DNA from: Cinnamomum chago
Taxonomy: Eukaryota > Streptophyta > Magnoliopsida > Laurales > Lauraceae
Direction of reading: 5' to 3'
NCBI GenBank assembly: GCA_038049695.1
Contig: CP142460.1
Location: 23,997,001 to 24,061,000, forward strand
DNA length: 64,000 bases
The stretch's first letter is position 1. The number at the start of each line of letters is the position of its first letter. Under the pieces are notes generated by a model. That model did not search any database and had not been told where the DNA came from. It saw only the letters and a list, made by a program, of their open reading frames with translations. Positions 11,721 through 23,268 of the stretch are shown here, in pieces. The translations under genes and the position numbers were made by a program.

Positions 11721-13153
11721 CTCAATGACAGAAGAAGAAATCGTTGTGAAGAAGAAGGCTCGAGCAGCAACCATCTGCGCAGCAACCTCGGGGGGTCGCG
11801 TCAAGAGCCGGAGTCCACAAGGCCAGAGAACATCACGGGTCTAAGGGAACTGCTCGACCACTACGTCAAACAAAAGGTTCAGGCCCGGATGGCCGAGATC
11901 GGGTTCACCCGAGACCGATCGGAGGCCTGCGATGCAGAAGACCAGGGCATGTCCCCCTTCTCCTAGAAAATAAAGGACTTCTCTCTTCCCGAGATATTCA
12001 ACGTCCCGAGGTTTGTCCTCTATGACGGGACCTTGGACCCAGAAGCGCACCTCCGGCATTTCACTCAGCGGATGTCGGTTTGGGGGGACGTCGGCCACCT
12101 GAACTGCAGGGTCTTCTCTTCCAGTTTAGGCGACCTCCCCCTCCGATGGTTCTGCGCGCTCCCTGGAGAGTTGATCTCAAGCTAGTGGCATCTCCGAAAC
12201 TCCTTCGTTGAGAAGTTTCAAGCGCACCAAGTCATCCCGAAGACAGGTGGCAACCTCATGGAGATCCGAATGAAGGACGATGAGAGCATCACTGCATTCG
12301 CTAGAAGATTCTGGACGATCTATAGCCAGATCACGGACGCCAAAGATGACGTCGCCATCATGTGTTTTCGGCAGGCCTTGCTCCCAGGCAATGAGCTCCG
12401 CAGAGACCTGGTCCGAACCCCCGTGACCACGATGAAAGCGCTGATGGCTAAGGTGAATCAATACATTGAGCAGGAAGAAGGCGAAGCTCGAGGCAACGAG
12501 CGGTTCGGCCTCCCGCAAAAGGGTCAAACCTCCAGAGGAGAAGGGATGCTCCCCAAACAGAAGCAAGATAAGAAGAGGGCCACAGCTAGTTCGGCGACCT
12601 TCTCAACCTCCATCTCGGGTAGCAGCAAGAGACCGAAGTTCAAGCCTGCCCAGCCAGCCGGAGATCCTTACAGGGCCGTCAATGTTATCTTTAAGGAGCC
12701 CATCTACAGACTCCTCGGCAAAATCAAAGCAGAACCCTATTTCCCGCAGCCAATGAAAGGCGGCCCATCCACCCGAGACCGGAGCAAGTCCTGCTCTTAC
12801 CATAAGCAGCACGGACACATGACTGAGGACTGCATGGCCTTGAAATCCCACCTCGAGAAGCTCGTCAGGGACGGGCACCTTCGGGAATACATCAAGGAGG
12901 GGGAGAGGATCAACCAAGCTCAGCAGCGCGCTCCGCCCAGTGCGGATCAGGTCAGCGACGAGTCGGCGGGTATCATCAACGTCATTAACCTGGCCCCTGC
13001 TCCCAGTAGAGGAAGTACCCAAGCTCGCTCGGAGGCCAGGAGGGCCTCACATGGCAAACAGGTGATGTCGGCTGAGCTAGAGCCTGCACCGAAGAAAGCT
13101 AGGGAGGAAAAGCCCAAGATTTGGTTCTCGGACGAGGACCTAGGAGGGGTCTA
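11721..13153 (+). pseudogene. gag polyprotein, core and zinc-knuckle part (broken)
   Basis: Continuation of parent gag after the nested element. The retrotransposon gag domain is readable around 11985-12480 (for example RFVLYDGTLDPEAHLRHF, then ESITAFARRF at 12288), followed by a basic linker and a zinc-knuckle-like CSYHKQHGHMTEDC (12792-12833), with the downstream LKSHLEKLVRDGHL typical of Tat gag. In-frame stops occur at about 11964, 12184 and 13151. The last lies in a motif where related elements read through to LPHND, so it is probably a CAG-to-TAG change. It would bind RNA and build the particle; it is inactive here. Confidence 0.85.
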
Positions 13154-13879
13154 GCTCCCCCACAACGACGCACTCATCCTCACCCTGCGGCTGAACAATT
13201 ACACTGTGAAGCGCATCCTTGTAGACCCGAGGAGTTCATCCAAGATTCTCTACTTCAGCTGTTTCAAGCAACTCGGCTTGACGGAGTCCGATCTACAGGA
13301 AGCCCGCGTCCCCTTAGTAGGCTTCAGCACCAAGCCGGTGTATCCCAAGGGAAGGGTCTCGCTCGAAGTCCGAATAGGAGGTGCCACAAAGATGGCCGAC
13401 TTTATGGTGGTGGACGCACCGTCTCCTTACAATGTAATAATGGGGCGTACTTAGCTGCATGCCATGGAGGCAGTACCTTCCACCTTTAACCAGAAGCTCA
13501 AGTTCCCACTTGAGAAGGCCGGAGGGGTGACCGAGATAGTAACCATACGGGGAGATCAGCAGATGGCCAGACAGTGCCTCATGGCCGTAGTGCTTGGCGA
13601 AACAGAGCCGCAGCGAGTGCATTTGGCCGAACTCGAGGATGTCGGTCGATCAGCAGAGTAGAAGAGCATAGAGGAACTCACCGAGGTCAGGATCAATTCC
13701 GATGACCCCGAGCGATATTTCCTACTGGGAAGCCAGCTCCCCGACAACGAGAGGTCCGAGCTGCTCGACTTCCTACTGCAGAATAAGGACGTCTTCGCCT
13801 GGACCCCATACGAGATGCCTGGGATCGACCCCAAAGTCATGTTCCACAAACTAAATGTGGACCCTGGACACAAACCCAT
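13154..13879 (+). pseudogene. Aspartic protease and pre-RT region (broken)
   Basis: In frame with gag, starting LPHNDALIL. The retropepsin motif is readable as ILVDPRSSSKILY (Asp codon 13224-13226): the usual D-T/S-G active site has become D-P-R, so the enzyme would be dead even without stops. The flap and helix region ends VIMGRT followed by a TAG at about 13452 where related elements have Trp. Another TAG is at about 13659. The following DVFAWTPYEMPGIDP is the linker typical before Tat RT. The frame is cut at 13879 by the solo LTR and resumes at 17574. Confidence 0.85.
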
Positions 13880-16800
13880 TGTAACGACCCATTCCTAGAA
13901 ATACCTAGTGGGACCCAATTTGACCAAGTCAACCATAGGTTATCCTATTTAATAGGTGATTAGCATGAATAGTTAGTCATTTCCTATTAATTAGCCTAGT
14001 TTATAGGATTGAGACTCTTGTGAGATTAATAGTGGTTTTCTTAGAATTAATTAACCAATTAGAGGCCTTAGTTATAATCCTAATTATAGATTAGAGAGTT
14101 GTGCAATTGACCTTAGAATGACCCAACTACCTATGGCCCAACCCATTAGCCCATTTATCATATGGGGGTACTCTAGTCCTTCCTACCACACATTTTCCCT
14201 CCTTTTTGGAAATCTCAATACCATAAATGACCTTGGCTCCTTTATTCTCTACCAAGTAAACATGGGCACTTTTGTCATAATAAATAGCCTACCTTTATTG
14301 CCCTTAGGCTCCTTTATTCACAACCACTCATTTGAGGATACTTTAGTCACTATATGTGAATACCTAAATTACCCTAGTCATTATCCTTTATTTCTATTGG
14401 CAACCAAGGACCCTTTGGTCATTCTATTTTAGCATTCCCCAAATACCCTCATCCTTATCCTAAACTTACTCTAACAAGAGAGGGCATTTTGGACTATAAT
14501 CCAACAAACCCCTATAAAAGAAACCCCTCTTATCTCTTCCTCTCATTTCACTACAATTCCCTCCCATCTCTCTCTCTCTCTCTTTCTAAGTTAGAGAAAA
14601 TGGTCTCTCTCCAGATCCTAGCCCTCCAATTACTAGAAGCAAGAGCCTCATTTACATCTAGCCATCTACAAGCTAAGGAGTTCATCTCATCTCCTAGATC
14701 TCTCTTTCCTCTCCAAGTAAAGGTAATCCTCATTCACTATTTCCAATTTCCTTGTAGTATAACTCTTTCTCTTAAAGCTCTCTTTCTCATGCATTTCTCT
14801 CTTTGGGAATGGGTGTAGAGATTATAGATCCAGCTGTGGGAGTGATCTTAGAGCTATTGGAGGGGAGCCCAAGCTATTTGAGGAGCTTTCTTCCTAATTA
14901 GGCAAGTAGACATGCTTAGATTCTTTAATTAAATTTATTAATATGCTTAGATTGTTAATTACTATCTTTTATGGTTATTTGGCATGATTTCTGTATTTAA
15001 ATGGTTGATTAGATGGTATTATGCATGGATAGTTGTTCTAAGCATTTTCTTATGTGTTATTGGCCATTGATGGATGTGAATCCCCCATTTGGAAGATCAA
15101 TGGCCCATTTGTGATGAGATCATGATGAGGGAGGTGTGTTTGATGTTTGGAAGTGTTTGGAGAAGATCTGGGATCCATTTGATGTAGTTTTTATGGAAAA
15201 TGGAAGTGGGCAGGATGTTGAAAATATGGATTTCGTGTGTACCCAGTCGACCTGGTCACCCAGGATGTCGACCGGGCACACAGGGGACTTCTCCTCAACT
15301 GGGAATAGAAAATGATCTCAGGGTACCTGATACAGTGTACCCGGTCAACCGGGCCCCTTGGCTCCAGGTCGACCGGCCACACTGCAGTACCCCCACCTGC
15401 CAGATGTTTGTGGAAATTCCCGCAGTTTACCTGGTCGATCGGGGGATCCTCCAGGTCAACCGGGAACACTGCAGACTGTGTTTTTTTAGTCCTAGTTAGC
15501 TGTTCACTTTCACTGAATGGCAGGTCGACCCGTGGATTCATGATGTCGACCCGGTACACTGTAAATAGTGATTTTCCATATTTAGTTTCCTTTTATGATA
15601 TGATCATGTGTGGGCCCCATTGACCTTCCATTTGAATTGTTTGGGATACGCAAGACACGAGTCAAGGACCAGGCTTAACCTTGACCTTGGTAGCCACCTA
15701 AGTAGGGTCTTGGGTTGTAAACGGAACCCGATTCAATGGTTATAGATGTCTTATGATGCTAAACACATACATGAGCACCAAGGATACTTAATAAGCATCT
15801 GAGACTCCGTGATCATTGTCTTAGTTGAAGTGGGACCCTGGACCTGAAGAGAGGAGCAGCGAACACCGATGTATTTGTGATATGTGGTACCTGGTAACGG
15901 ACACTAAGGCTGGCTGGTAAGTCCGAACCTTGGATGTAGGCCTCGAGATATATTATAAATCAGGGCATTGCACTTAGGCTTTGATCCATGATCACGGTCC
16001 GTATTGGATGAAATGTCGGGGCATGGCACTTATAGTCCTGACCTGTAATATTGGGAACTTAACGGTAGATACTGATAGACGGACTGTATAATGAGATAAT
16101 ACTAATTAAGCGTATAGAGAAGCGGGGTTTATAAGGGTATGCATTATTTGCTGTTGAGAATCACAAGGATTGATTAACTATACCCGAACTTCGTGCCTCG
16201 TACCCTTGACTACTATCATCTCATAATAAGGAAAAATAAGGTTATCCAGTTCGGAGTACCCCCACCTAGTGATTTGTAGGATTGTGGATGTACGGTTGGT
16301 CTGCCGAGGGGTATGATACCGGCATGGACATTGATATTGAGTGTTGAGTGATTGAGTACAGTAGGTATCGATGAGTGATCGGGTACCGAGACCGCCGGCA
16401 TTCGGACCGGATACATGTGGATGGATATTGAGTGTTGAGGTAGATCTAGCACGTAAGACCAATGACTGGGACTTGGCAGTGGCTATGGATGAGTGTTGAG
16501 GTAGATCTAGCACGTAAGACCAATGACTGGGACTTGGCAGTGGCTATGGATGAGTGTTGAGGTAGATTTAGCACGTAAGACCAATGGCTGGGACTTGGTT
16601 GTGGCTATGGATATTGATGAACTCTTGTACGCTCCTATTCGATGTGACGGTAGCAATGGGTAGCTATGACCCCCATGGCTAATGTCCATCGACAGTTGTT
16701 GGGACAACGACGATGAGTTGGCTCTGACCCCTCACGTCCCTTGTACTTCAATTGTGGATGTACCTTTATATGCTCTTGTGGATGTATATTGGATGTATGA

Positions 16801-17568
16801 TTATTATGTATTGTGGATGCCATTATTTATTGTCTTAAACTGTCGACATTGTTATGATTGGATCTGAATACGATGGGTACGTCTATGGTAAGGTTACTTC
16901 CTCAAGTTATCTATGCTACTTGTGACTCTGATGTGCTCATATGATTTATATGATGTCTTGATGATGATGACTTCTCTTATCTACCTGATATGCTGTATCA
17001 AACATCTGTTATAGAAATATCTTGATTTTCGTTCATGCACTACACTCCACACTGTTTTTCGTTGCACTCTGATATTCTATATTTCTTTTGATACACTAAT
17101 CACGCAGGTACAGCTGGGATCAGGTATGGTCTTCTTCCCTATATATTAATATAATGTATTGCCATCTAAACATGCCTATTTGCCTGGTTCATCGAGCCTG
17201 ACCCAATCCTTGGTGTTTTCAAGTATCTTCTCTTCCGCTTTCATTGATTGGTAGAATTGCTTAGCGGCTGATTCGTTGCCGCGGGGTTCAGAAAATGATG
17301 CAGTTGGTGCATCGAGAGGCGTCTGACACTTAGATCTCTATTCTCTCTTTTTCTTGTAGCTGGCCGTGTCGGCCTAGGATTGAATAGCTAGTTTAATTAC
17401 GGAAAGTACCTTGTAATCCATTAAAGTGAACAAAAAATTTTGGGGCTTTGTCCAATTACTTGCTCATATGAGATTTACACTTGATTATATTATTGGATTT
17501 TCCTCATCTCTTAAGTACTTTCCTGTAGCATCCCTAGATTCGAGGCGCCCGGATCTTGGGGCGTTACA
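13880..17568 (+). mobile_element. Solo LTR, 3.7 kb, Gypsy-type
   Basis: It starts TGTAACGACCC and ends GGGGCGTTACA. The pol reading frame is continuous when it is removed, which fixes the edges. Flanks are CCCAT (13875-13879) and CGCAT (17569-17573), a 5-bp duplication with one mismatch. A TATA box (TATAAAAG, 14513-14520) followed by a CT-rich leader puts it on the plus strand. About 730 bp downstream (15240-15555) lie several GTCGAC/GTCAAC sites. There is no internal domain, so it is most simply an LTR-LTR recombination product. The length and the TGTAACG/CGTTACA ends resemble LTRs of large chromovirus-type Gypsy elements; this classification is tentative. Confidence 0.82.
16430..16612 (+). 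repeat. 61-bp tandem repeat, three copies, inside the solo LTR
   Basis: Copies start at 16430, 16491 and 16552, each beginning GAGTGTTGAGGTAGAT. The first two are nearly identical and the third has a few changes. The array is non-coding. Confidence 0.9.
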
Positions 17569-17995
17569 CGCATAGTACAAAAAGCCCGCAGAACAGGGGT
17601 CCCGCAGACGGAAGCTGTCGTTGAAGAAGTAGACAAGCTCCTCGAAGCCGGAGCAATCCGCGAAGTGCATTATCCGAGATGGCTAGCCAACACTGTAGTG
17701 GTCAAGAAGAAGAGCGGCAAATGGAGGGTCTGCGTGGACTTCACCGACCTTAATAAAGCCTACCCCAAGGACAGCTTCCCGCTCCTGAAGATCGACGCCA
17801 CCGCGGGACATGATAGGATGAGTTTTCTTGACGCCTACCGAGGTTACCACCAAATCCCCATGCATGGGCCTGATGAGGAGAAAACCGCATTCATAACACC
17901 TCGAGGCATCTACTGTTACAAAGTGATGCCCTTTGGGTTAAAGAATGTCGGGGCGACATACCAAAGACTGGTTACGAAGATGTTTCAAGCACAGC
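17569..17995 (+). pseudogene. Reverse transcriptase, N-terminal part (parent Tat pol)
   Basis: This resumes the pol frame after the solo LTR. Readable RT landmarks in order are EEVDKLLEAGAIREV, WLANTVVVKKK, GKWRVCVDFTDLNKAYPKD, FLDAYRGYHQI, EEKTAFITPRGIYCYKVMPF and GLKNVGATYQRLVTKMF, that is fingers and palm up to the segment just before the catalytic YxDD. The strand of RT coding then breaks: the next expected segment, with YIDD, is on the opposite strand (18000-18135). It would copy element RNA into cDNA; it is non-functional here. Confidence 0.9.
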
Positions 17996-17999
17996 CGAG

Positions 18000-18135
18000 A
18001 CCGAGGAAGACACACACTTGGAGGCACTCAGTTTAAGCCAGAACTTTCTGAGGATGGCGAATGTCGGGCGTAGGTCTGCCAAATGCTCCTGCGACTTTTT
18101 GGACTTGACAACCATGTCATCGATGTAGACCTCCA
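18000..18135 (-). pseudogene. RT catalytic segment (YIDD) in inverted orientation
   Basis: On the minus strand the frame reads VEVYIDDMVVKSKKSQEHL and continues through the palm/thumb to LKLSASKC. YIDDM is encoded at plus 18113-18127. This is exactly the piece missing after plus-strand RT ends at about 17995, but flipped. Direct copies of CAGCCGAGACCGAGGAAGAC lie at both sides (about 17993-18012 and 18209-18228), and nearby sequence has duplicated CTCGCTCGATACCG tracts. The thumb and tether up to RNase H are missing, so inversion came with deletion. Confidence 0.85.
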
Positions 18136-18228
18136 CCGTCCTCGCTCGATACCGCTTTGGTACCGACCTCGCTCGATACCGAACTGGGGGGCGATAAGGG
18201 CAATGAGGCAGCCGAGACCGAGGAAGAC

Positions 18229-18990
18229 TGATCTTGGAGACAATTCCTTGAGTCGGCCTGGAAGGTCTTCGTCGACGGATCCTCGACATCCAGAAGGGCT
18301 GGCGCCGGCATAGTCCTCCAATCTCCAGAGGGCCTAGTCATCGAGCAAGCCCTGACCCTTGATTTCAAAGCCTCCAACAATGAAGCGGAGTACGAGGCAC
18401 TGATTGCGGGTCTCAGTAGCGCAAAAATCCTGGGGGCACGTCGGCTAGTAGTCTTTAGCGACTCCCAGTTGGTGACGAACCAGCTAAGCGAAGACTATCA
18501 AGCCCGTGACGAAAGGATGGCAACCTACTTAGCCCACACAAAACAGTTCCTCTCCCAGTTTGAGAAAGCAGAAATCAAGCAAATCGGCAAAGAGTCCAAC
18601 TGCCATGCAGATGCCCTCGCCAACTTAGCCTCTGCCGTAGAAGCAGGAAAACGAAGGATAGTTGACGTGGAGACGATGAAAAAACCAAGTATAGAGCTCC
18701 TTCTACCTCGGCAAGTCTTGTGCATCGATCTCGGTCCAAGTTGGATGGATCCGATCATAGCATTCTTAAAAGAAGATAAACTCCTTGAAGACAAAAATGA
18801 AGCCCACAAGGTCAGAGTGAAAGTAGCTCGTTTTTTGCTATCCCCAGATGGAAAGCTCTATAGAAAGTCCTTCAAGGGACCATATCTCCAATGTGTCCAC
18901 CCAAGCAAGGTTGAAGGCTTCCTTTTTGAAATTCACGAGGGAATCTGCGGAAGCCACATCGGAGGGAGATCACTGGCATACAGAGCCATC
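18229..18990 (+). pseudogene. RNase H (archaeal-type) and integrase zinc-region start
   Basis: FVDGSS (first catalytic Asp, codon 18274-18276) opens the domain, followed by SNNEAEYEALIAGL (Glu), VVFSDSQL (Asp) and SNCHADALANLAS (Asp), the pattern of the extra archaeal-type RNase H carried by plant Tat elements. It would remove the RNA strand during cDNA synthesis. After the linker comes HEGICGSHIGGRSL, the first part of the integrase HHCC zinc region. Near 18990 a one-base indel shifts the frame: the continuation with CEKCQKF is in the next frame. Confidence 0.88.
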
Positions 18991-19979
18991 AGTCAGGCTA
19001 CTGGTGGCCCTACATGCAGAAGGATGCCCAGCTCTACGCCAGGAAATGTGAAAAGTGTCAGAAGTTCTCCCACTCTCTGCACCAACCGGCGCATGACTTG
19101 AGTCCTCTCTCCAGCCCATGGCCCTTCGCTCAGTGGGGGCTAGACATTGTGGGACCTCTTCATCGGACTCTAGGAAACAAGAGGTGACTGATAGTGGCCA
19201 CTGATTATTTCACCAAATGGATAGAGGCAGAAGCTTTATCCTCCATCACCGAGCGGGATACAAAGAATTTTGTATGGAAGAACATTGTCACAAGGTTTGG
19301 GGTCCCCCGAGCTCTGGTCTCGGACAATGGGACCTAGTTCGACTCCAACTTCTTTAAAAACTTCTGCCAAGAGCTCGGTATCAGGAACCTCTATGCAACC
19401 CCGGCCTATCCACAGAGCAACGGACAAGCAGAGACCTCAAATAAGGTGGTACTGGACGAACTCAAGAAGAGACTCAACAGAGCTAAAGGCAGATGGGTAG
19501 AAGAATTACCAAGTGTCCGTTGGGCGTACAGGACCATCCCGAGACGATCCATTTCGACAACCCCTTTCTCCCTAGCCTACGGGATGGAAGTTGTAATCCC
19601 TCTTGAGGTCGGCCTTCTGACCTTGAGATCGGATCTCTTCGACCAGGGGCAAAATGAAGTAAATCTGGCCAAAGAGCTCGACTTTGCCGAGGAGCGGAGG
19701 GAATCAGCATCTGTCCGCCTGGCTTCCTATCAGCAACAGTTATCTAGGGGATACAATCAGAGGGTCAAAGAAAGAAAGTTCTCAATCGGGGAACTGGTAT
19801 TAAAGAGAGCACTTCCAGTAGACAAAGATCCTAACGAAGGCAAGCTCGCACCAAACTGGCTCGGACCTTTTAAGGTGGTCTCAGCATCCGGGAGACCGGC
19901 TTATAGACTTGAGAGCATGGATGGTAAAGAATTACCACGACCGTGGAATGCCGCGCACCTCAAGAAATACTACTTCTAA
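18991..19979 (+). pseudogene. Integrase (parent Tat pol C-terminus)
   Basis: In the shifted frame the zinc region is completed (CEKCQ) and the catalytic core follows: WGLDIVGPL (Asp, codon 19143-19145), SDNGT (Asp, 19323-19325) and NGQAET (Glu, 19431-19433). The 35 residues between the second Asp and the Glu are the expected D,D35E spacing. A TGA at 19185 and a TAG at 19335 interrupt the core. The C-terminal DNA-binding part (KLAPNWLGPFKV...) is intact to the TAA at 19977-19979. It would insert cDNA and duplicate 5 bp of target; inactive here. Confidence 0.92.
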
Positions 19980-20055
19980 ATGTACCCAAATGATAAGTCA
20001 ATAAAAGAAGGATCTTATGGAAAACGCGTCCCTTGTCTCTTTCAAGTTGTGAATC
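19980..20055 (+). other. Short spacer after the pol stop
   Basis: 76 bp between the integrase stop and the tandem array. It stays open in one frame into the array but shows no domain. Confidence 0.5.
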
Positions 20056-20379
20056 AAGGCTCCGGTCGCAGGACCAGCCTCCTCGAGTTCGGTCATTGGA
20101 CCAACTCTCAAAGTTTCGGTCGCAGGACCAGCCTCCGCGAGTTCGGTCGTTGGACCAACTCTCAAGGCTCCGGTCGCAAGACCAGCCTCCTCGAGTTCGG
20201 TCGTTGGACCAACTCTCAAGGCTCCGGTCACAAGACCAGCCTCCTCGAGTTTGGTCGTTGGGCCAACTCCAAAGGCTCCGGTCACAGGACCAGCCTCCTC
20301 GAGTTCGGTCGTTGGACCAACTCCCAAGGCTCCGGTCGCAGGACCGGCCTCCTCGAGTTCGGTCATTGGACCAACTCCC
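20056..20379 (+). repeat. 54-bp tandem array, six copies, in the 3' region of the Tat element
   Basis: Six units of 54 bp (18 codons) with the common core GGACCAGCCTCCTCGAG and GTTGGACCAACTC. As 54 is a multiple of three, long frames stay open on both strands, but their translations are only 18-residue repeats and I do not regard them as genes. Tandem arrays just after pol are a known trait of the hypervariable 3' region of Tat elements. Confidence 0.9.
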
Positions 20380-20527
20380 TAGCCCCTCTTAGATCAAGAA
20401 CGGAATCAGCTGTTTTATTTCGCTCATTAAGTCACGGAACTCGGTCTACCTTTAGGCTTGGCCGAACCCCCCGAGTTATCAAAATTGGCAATACAGCCCC
20501 GGTTCGATTATGAAAACTTACCTCCAG
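20380..20527 (+). other. Parent Tat 3' region up to the nested insertion
   Basis: Unique sequence of the parent element without a domain. It ends in TCCAG (20523-20527), the left target duplication of the nested 14.3-kb element, and continues at 34801. Confidence 0.7.
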
Positions 20528-23254
20528 TGATGGAACGCGCTCCAATGACCCCAGGCGCTACCGGGCGTCGGCGGACGTGGGAGTCCGTTTGGTCCGACCC
20601 TTTCGCCCCCGGAGGGCGGAGCGTGCATCAACGCTTTTGGGTGTTTGGGTGGGTGTGCCAGATTTTCTATTTTACTTGGAATTGCAAGTGATGATCCAGA
20701 GATCAATCTTCGCAAGTAAAATAGGAAATCAACTTCTTTTCAAGTTTCCATTGCATATATAATTAAGAAAAGAGACAATTTTTTGATTTTGCCGTAAAAG
20801 GCGATCTTTTGGCATTTATAGCCGATTTTGGCGTTTATAGCCGATTTACAATTCTCATCAATAATGAAAGACAAGAGTTGTGGTTTTTTGTCTCTTTAAA
20901 AAAAATACAAAATACAATGAAAAGCGAGAAAGGAAGAATCTAACTTTTCAGGAGATTGTGGGAGGGACCCGTTTAGATTGACGGTCGCGAGTCATGTATG
21001 GACTCCGCCATCATCCATGCAAATGAGAACGTCGGATGCTTTGGATTCGCTTGGCTTGGCTATATCCTCAGATTTTTAGAGAACAAAGACCGAGAGAAGG
21101 TCTTATGTTCAATAAAAAGCCGAGTAGAAGGGCTGAAGAGCCATGTCTAAGCCACTTTTGTTGAAGTAGAAGGTAAAGGACCTTGGGGGTAGTGCCCCCC
21201 AAGGGACTTTTGTCACCTTGTAGTGGAGGCTGCTGCGGAATTCCGACAGAGGTTTCTCTCTCTCTGAGCTTCTGGATCTCTAGAGCAGGAATTGCTGATG
21301 ATTTCGATCCCCCGGAATGCTTGGAGGGGACTCCTATTTATAGGCCTTTAGGTAGCCTTTAGGAGTGATTTATGAGCCTTTATGGTAATAAAGCTCATTA
21401 AGGGAGGAGTTACAAGTTTAATTGTCTCTTGCTTTGTAACTCCTGCCCCTTGGATTTCTTTGGCCGGAGGAGAGTCATGGGCATTTAATCGCCTTTAATC
21501 TCCATTATGTTAGGAGTTTCATGGCTTGAATGCCATGATTGTTTGGACTTGTAACTCCTGAACAGAGGCTTCTGATTGGGCCGTCCAAGATAATGGGTTA
21601 ATGACTGCATTAACTTGCCATAAACGGGCCAATTGATAGCATTAAGTGGCCGCCTTAGTAGCTGAAGAGTCGTGGGCCATGTTGCGTCTTTTGGAATCCC
21701 CTTTGCGATGATCATCGATGGATCCTTATGTAAATCAACATCAGATGATCATGTAGTTTCAGACATTGATTGATACCAGCGGGCCGGTAGCATCTGTCCA
21801 GTTGATTTCACGATCGGGTGGGCAGAAAGTGCACTTTTTTGGTTGTTCGGCTGGCGATCAATGAAGTTTTTGAAGTTCTGGAAAGGAGTCCTGTGATCTT
21901 GATGAATATCAGTGAATTTGGAGCCTCAAAAGCCTGAATCTGGAAAAATCACAGGGACAGAACAACTCGTCTCGCGAAAACGGACGAAACGGGGGGTCCC
22001 GGGGCCCTTTTCGGCGCCCCGGACCTCCCAGGGTCGCAGGCATGGCCCAGGGTCGCAGGGGTCTGCGACCCTGGGGGGAAAATCCCTTCCCGGGGCCCCT
22101 TTTTGGCCGTTTCTCGTCGTTTTTCGCTTCCGTTTTTTTTGCTTGTTTTCTCTGACATTTCTCCACATTATTTGGCTTGATTTCCCTCTGAAAAACCTGA
22201 TGAGAATCCTTGCAAATTGGTTTGCAAAGTTTCTGATTTTCCGGGAAAAGCCGAACGCAGAACTGCTGATTTTCCGCCAGAAGCTGAAACAGGATCAAAC
22301 GATGTCGGAATGACCTGAAATTTGAGGTGAAGCTTCTTGAGCATTAAATAAGACCAACCATGGGCTTTCGTTTGAGTTTTGAAGCCGTTTGGGGTCATGC
22401 AAACGCTTGCCTTTATTTCACCGCGAAGGAAATGCCGAGCTTTGACTTTCGGTCAAACGATGTCCGATTGACCTGAAATTCGACGTGTGACTCCCTCATC
22501 AGTAGATAAGACCAACCACAGGCTTTTGTTTGAGTTTTGAAGCCATTTGGAGTCATGCAAACGCTTGCCTTTATTTCACCGCTAGGGAAATGCCGAGTTT
22601 TGACTTTCGGTCAAACGATGTCCGATTGACCTGAAATTCGACGGGTGACTCCCTCATCAGTAGATAAGACCAACCACAGGCTTTCGTTTGAGTTTTGAAA
22701 CCATTTGGGGTCATGCAAACGCTTGCCTTTGATTTCACCGCAAGGGAAATGTCGAGCTTTGACTTCTGGTCAAACGATGTCCGATTGACCTGAAATTCGA
22801 CGAGGAGCCTATTGGAGTCATTTTGAGATGATCCACAAGCTCCGAATTGGGTGCCATGGTCCCGGGGTGCTCTGCCGCTGGTAGGCTTGATTCAGCCGTT
22901 GGAGAGTTGATGATGGGTCAAACGTTGCTGGTTTGACTTGAGACTTGACGTGGAGCCCTTTGGACATATTTTGAGAACATCCATAGGCCCCTGATCGAAG
23001 ATTTGGTGTCTCCGATTCTGCCGCCGCCGGGAGCGCTTGTTTAGCTGTTGGAGAAGTGAAGCTAGGCCAAATGATGTCGGAATGGCCCGAAACTTCATGT
23101 GTACCTCTCTTTTGGTTGTTTTGAATGACCTTGCAGTTTTTGTTTGATTCTGACAAGATCTGATGCTTGAAGTGGTGCCTGCCTATTTTTGGTAGGATGC
23201 GGCTCCACGTAGCTTTTGGTGTAAAGAGGCAAAGTGACATTTTTGGTGTCAACA
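20528..23254 (-). repeat. 3' LTR of nested Tat element
   Basis: 2,727 bp. The minus-strand TATA box is CCTATAAATAGGAG (plus 21332-21345). It contains a ~158-bp internal tandem repeat (22295-22918) and two short GGC[A/G]TTTATAGCCGATTT units (20811-20850) that recur in the internal minisatellite. Confidence 0.93.
22295..22918 (-). repeat. ~158-bp tandem repeat inside the LTR
   Basis: Units start with TCAAACGATGTC at 22295, 22453, 22611 and 22770, with a degenerate start at 22918. The first four are 158-159 bp apart. The same array is in the other LTR (about 33840-34465), so it was part of the LTR before insertion. Confidence 0.9.
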
Positions 23255-23268
23255 AATGCCCCCTCGAG
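23255..23268 (-). promoter_or_regulatory. Polypurine tract of nested Tat element
   Basis: On the minus strand CTCGAGGGGGCATT directly precedes the LTR start TGTTGACAC. This is the expected plus-strand primer site and fixes the minus orientation of the element. Confidence 0.85.

Noticed and set aside
12177..13622. Minus-strand frames opposite gag/protease
   Set aside because: Shadows of the coding strand; no domain.
17569..18135. Endogenous pararetrovirus RT
   Set aside because: RT is followed by RNase H and a D,D35E integrase between LTRs with a 5-bp target duplication, so it is a Gypsy element; no movement or coat protein motifs were seen.
20056..20379. CRISPR-like array
   Set aside because: No unique spacers; units are contiguous 54-bp repeats in a plant retroelement.
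19998..20392. Glu/Gly-rich minus frame and Arg-rich plus frames across the 54-bp array
   Set aside because: Repeat unit length is a multiple of three, so frames stay open by chance on both strands.
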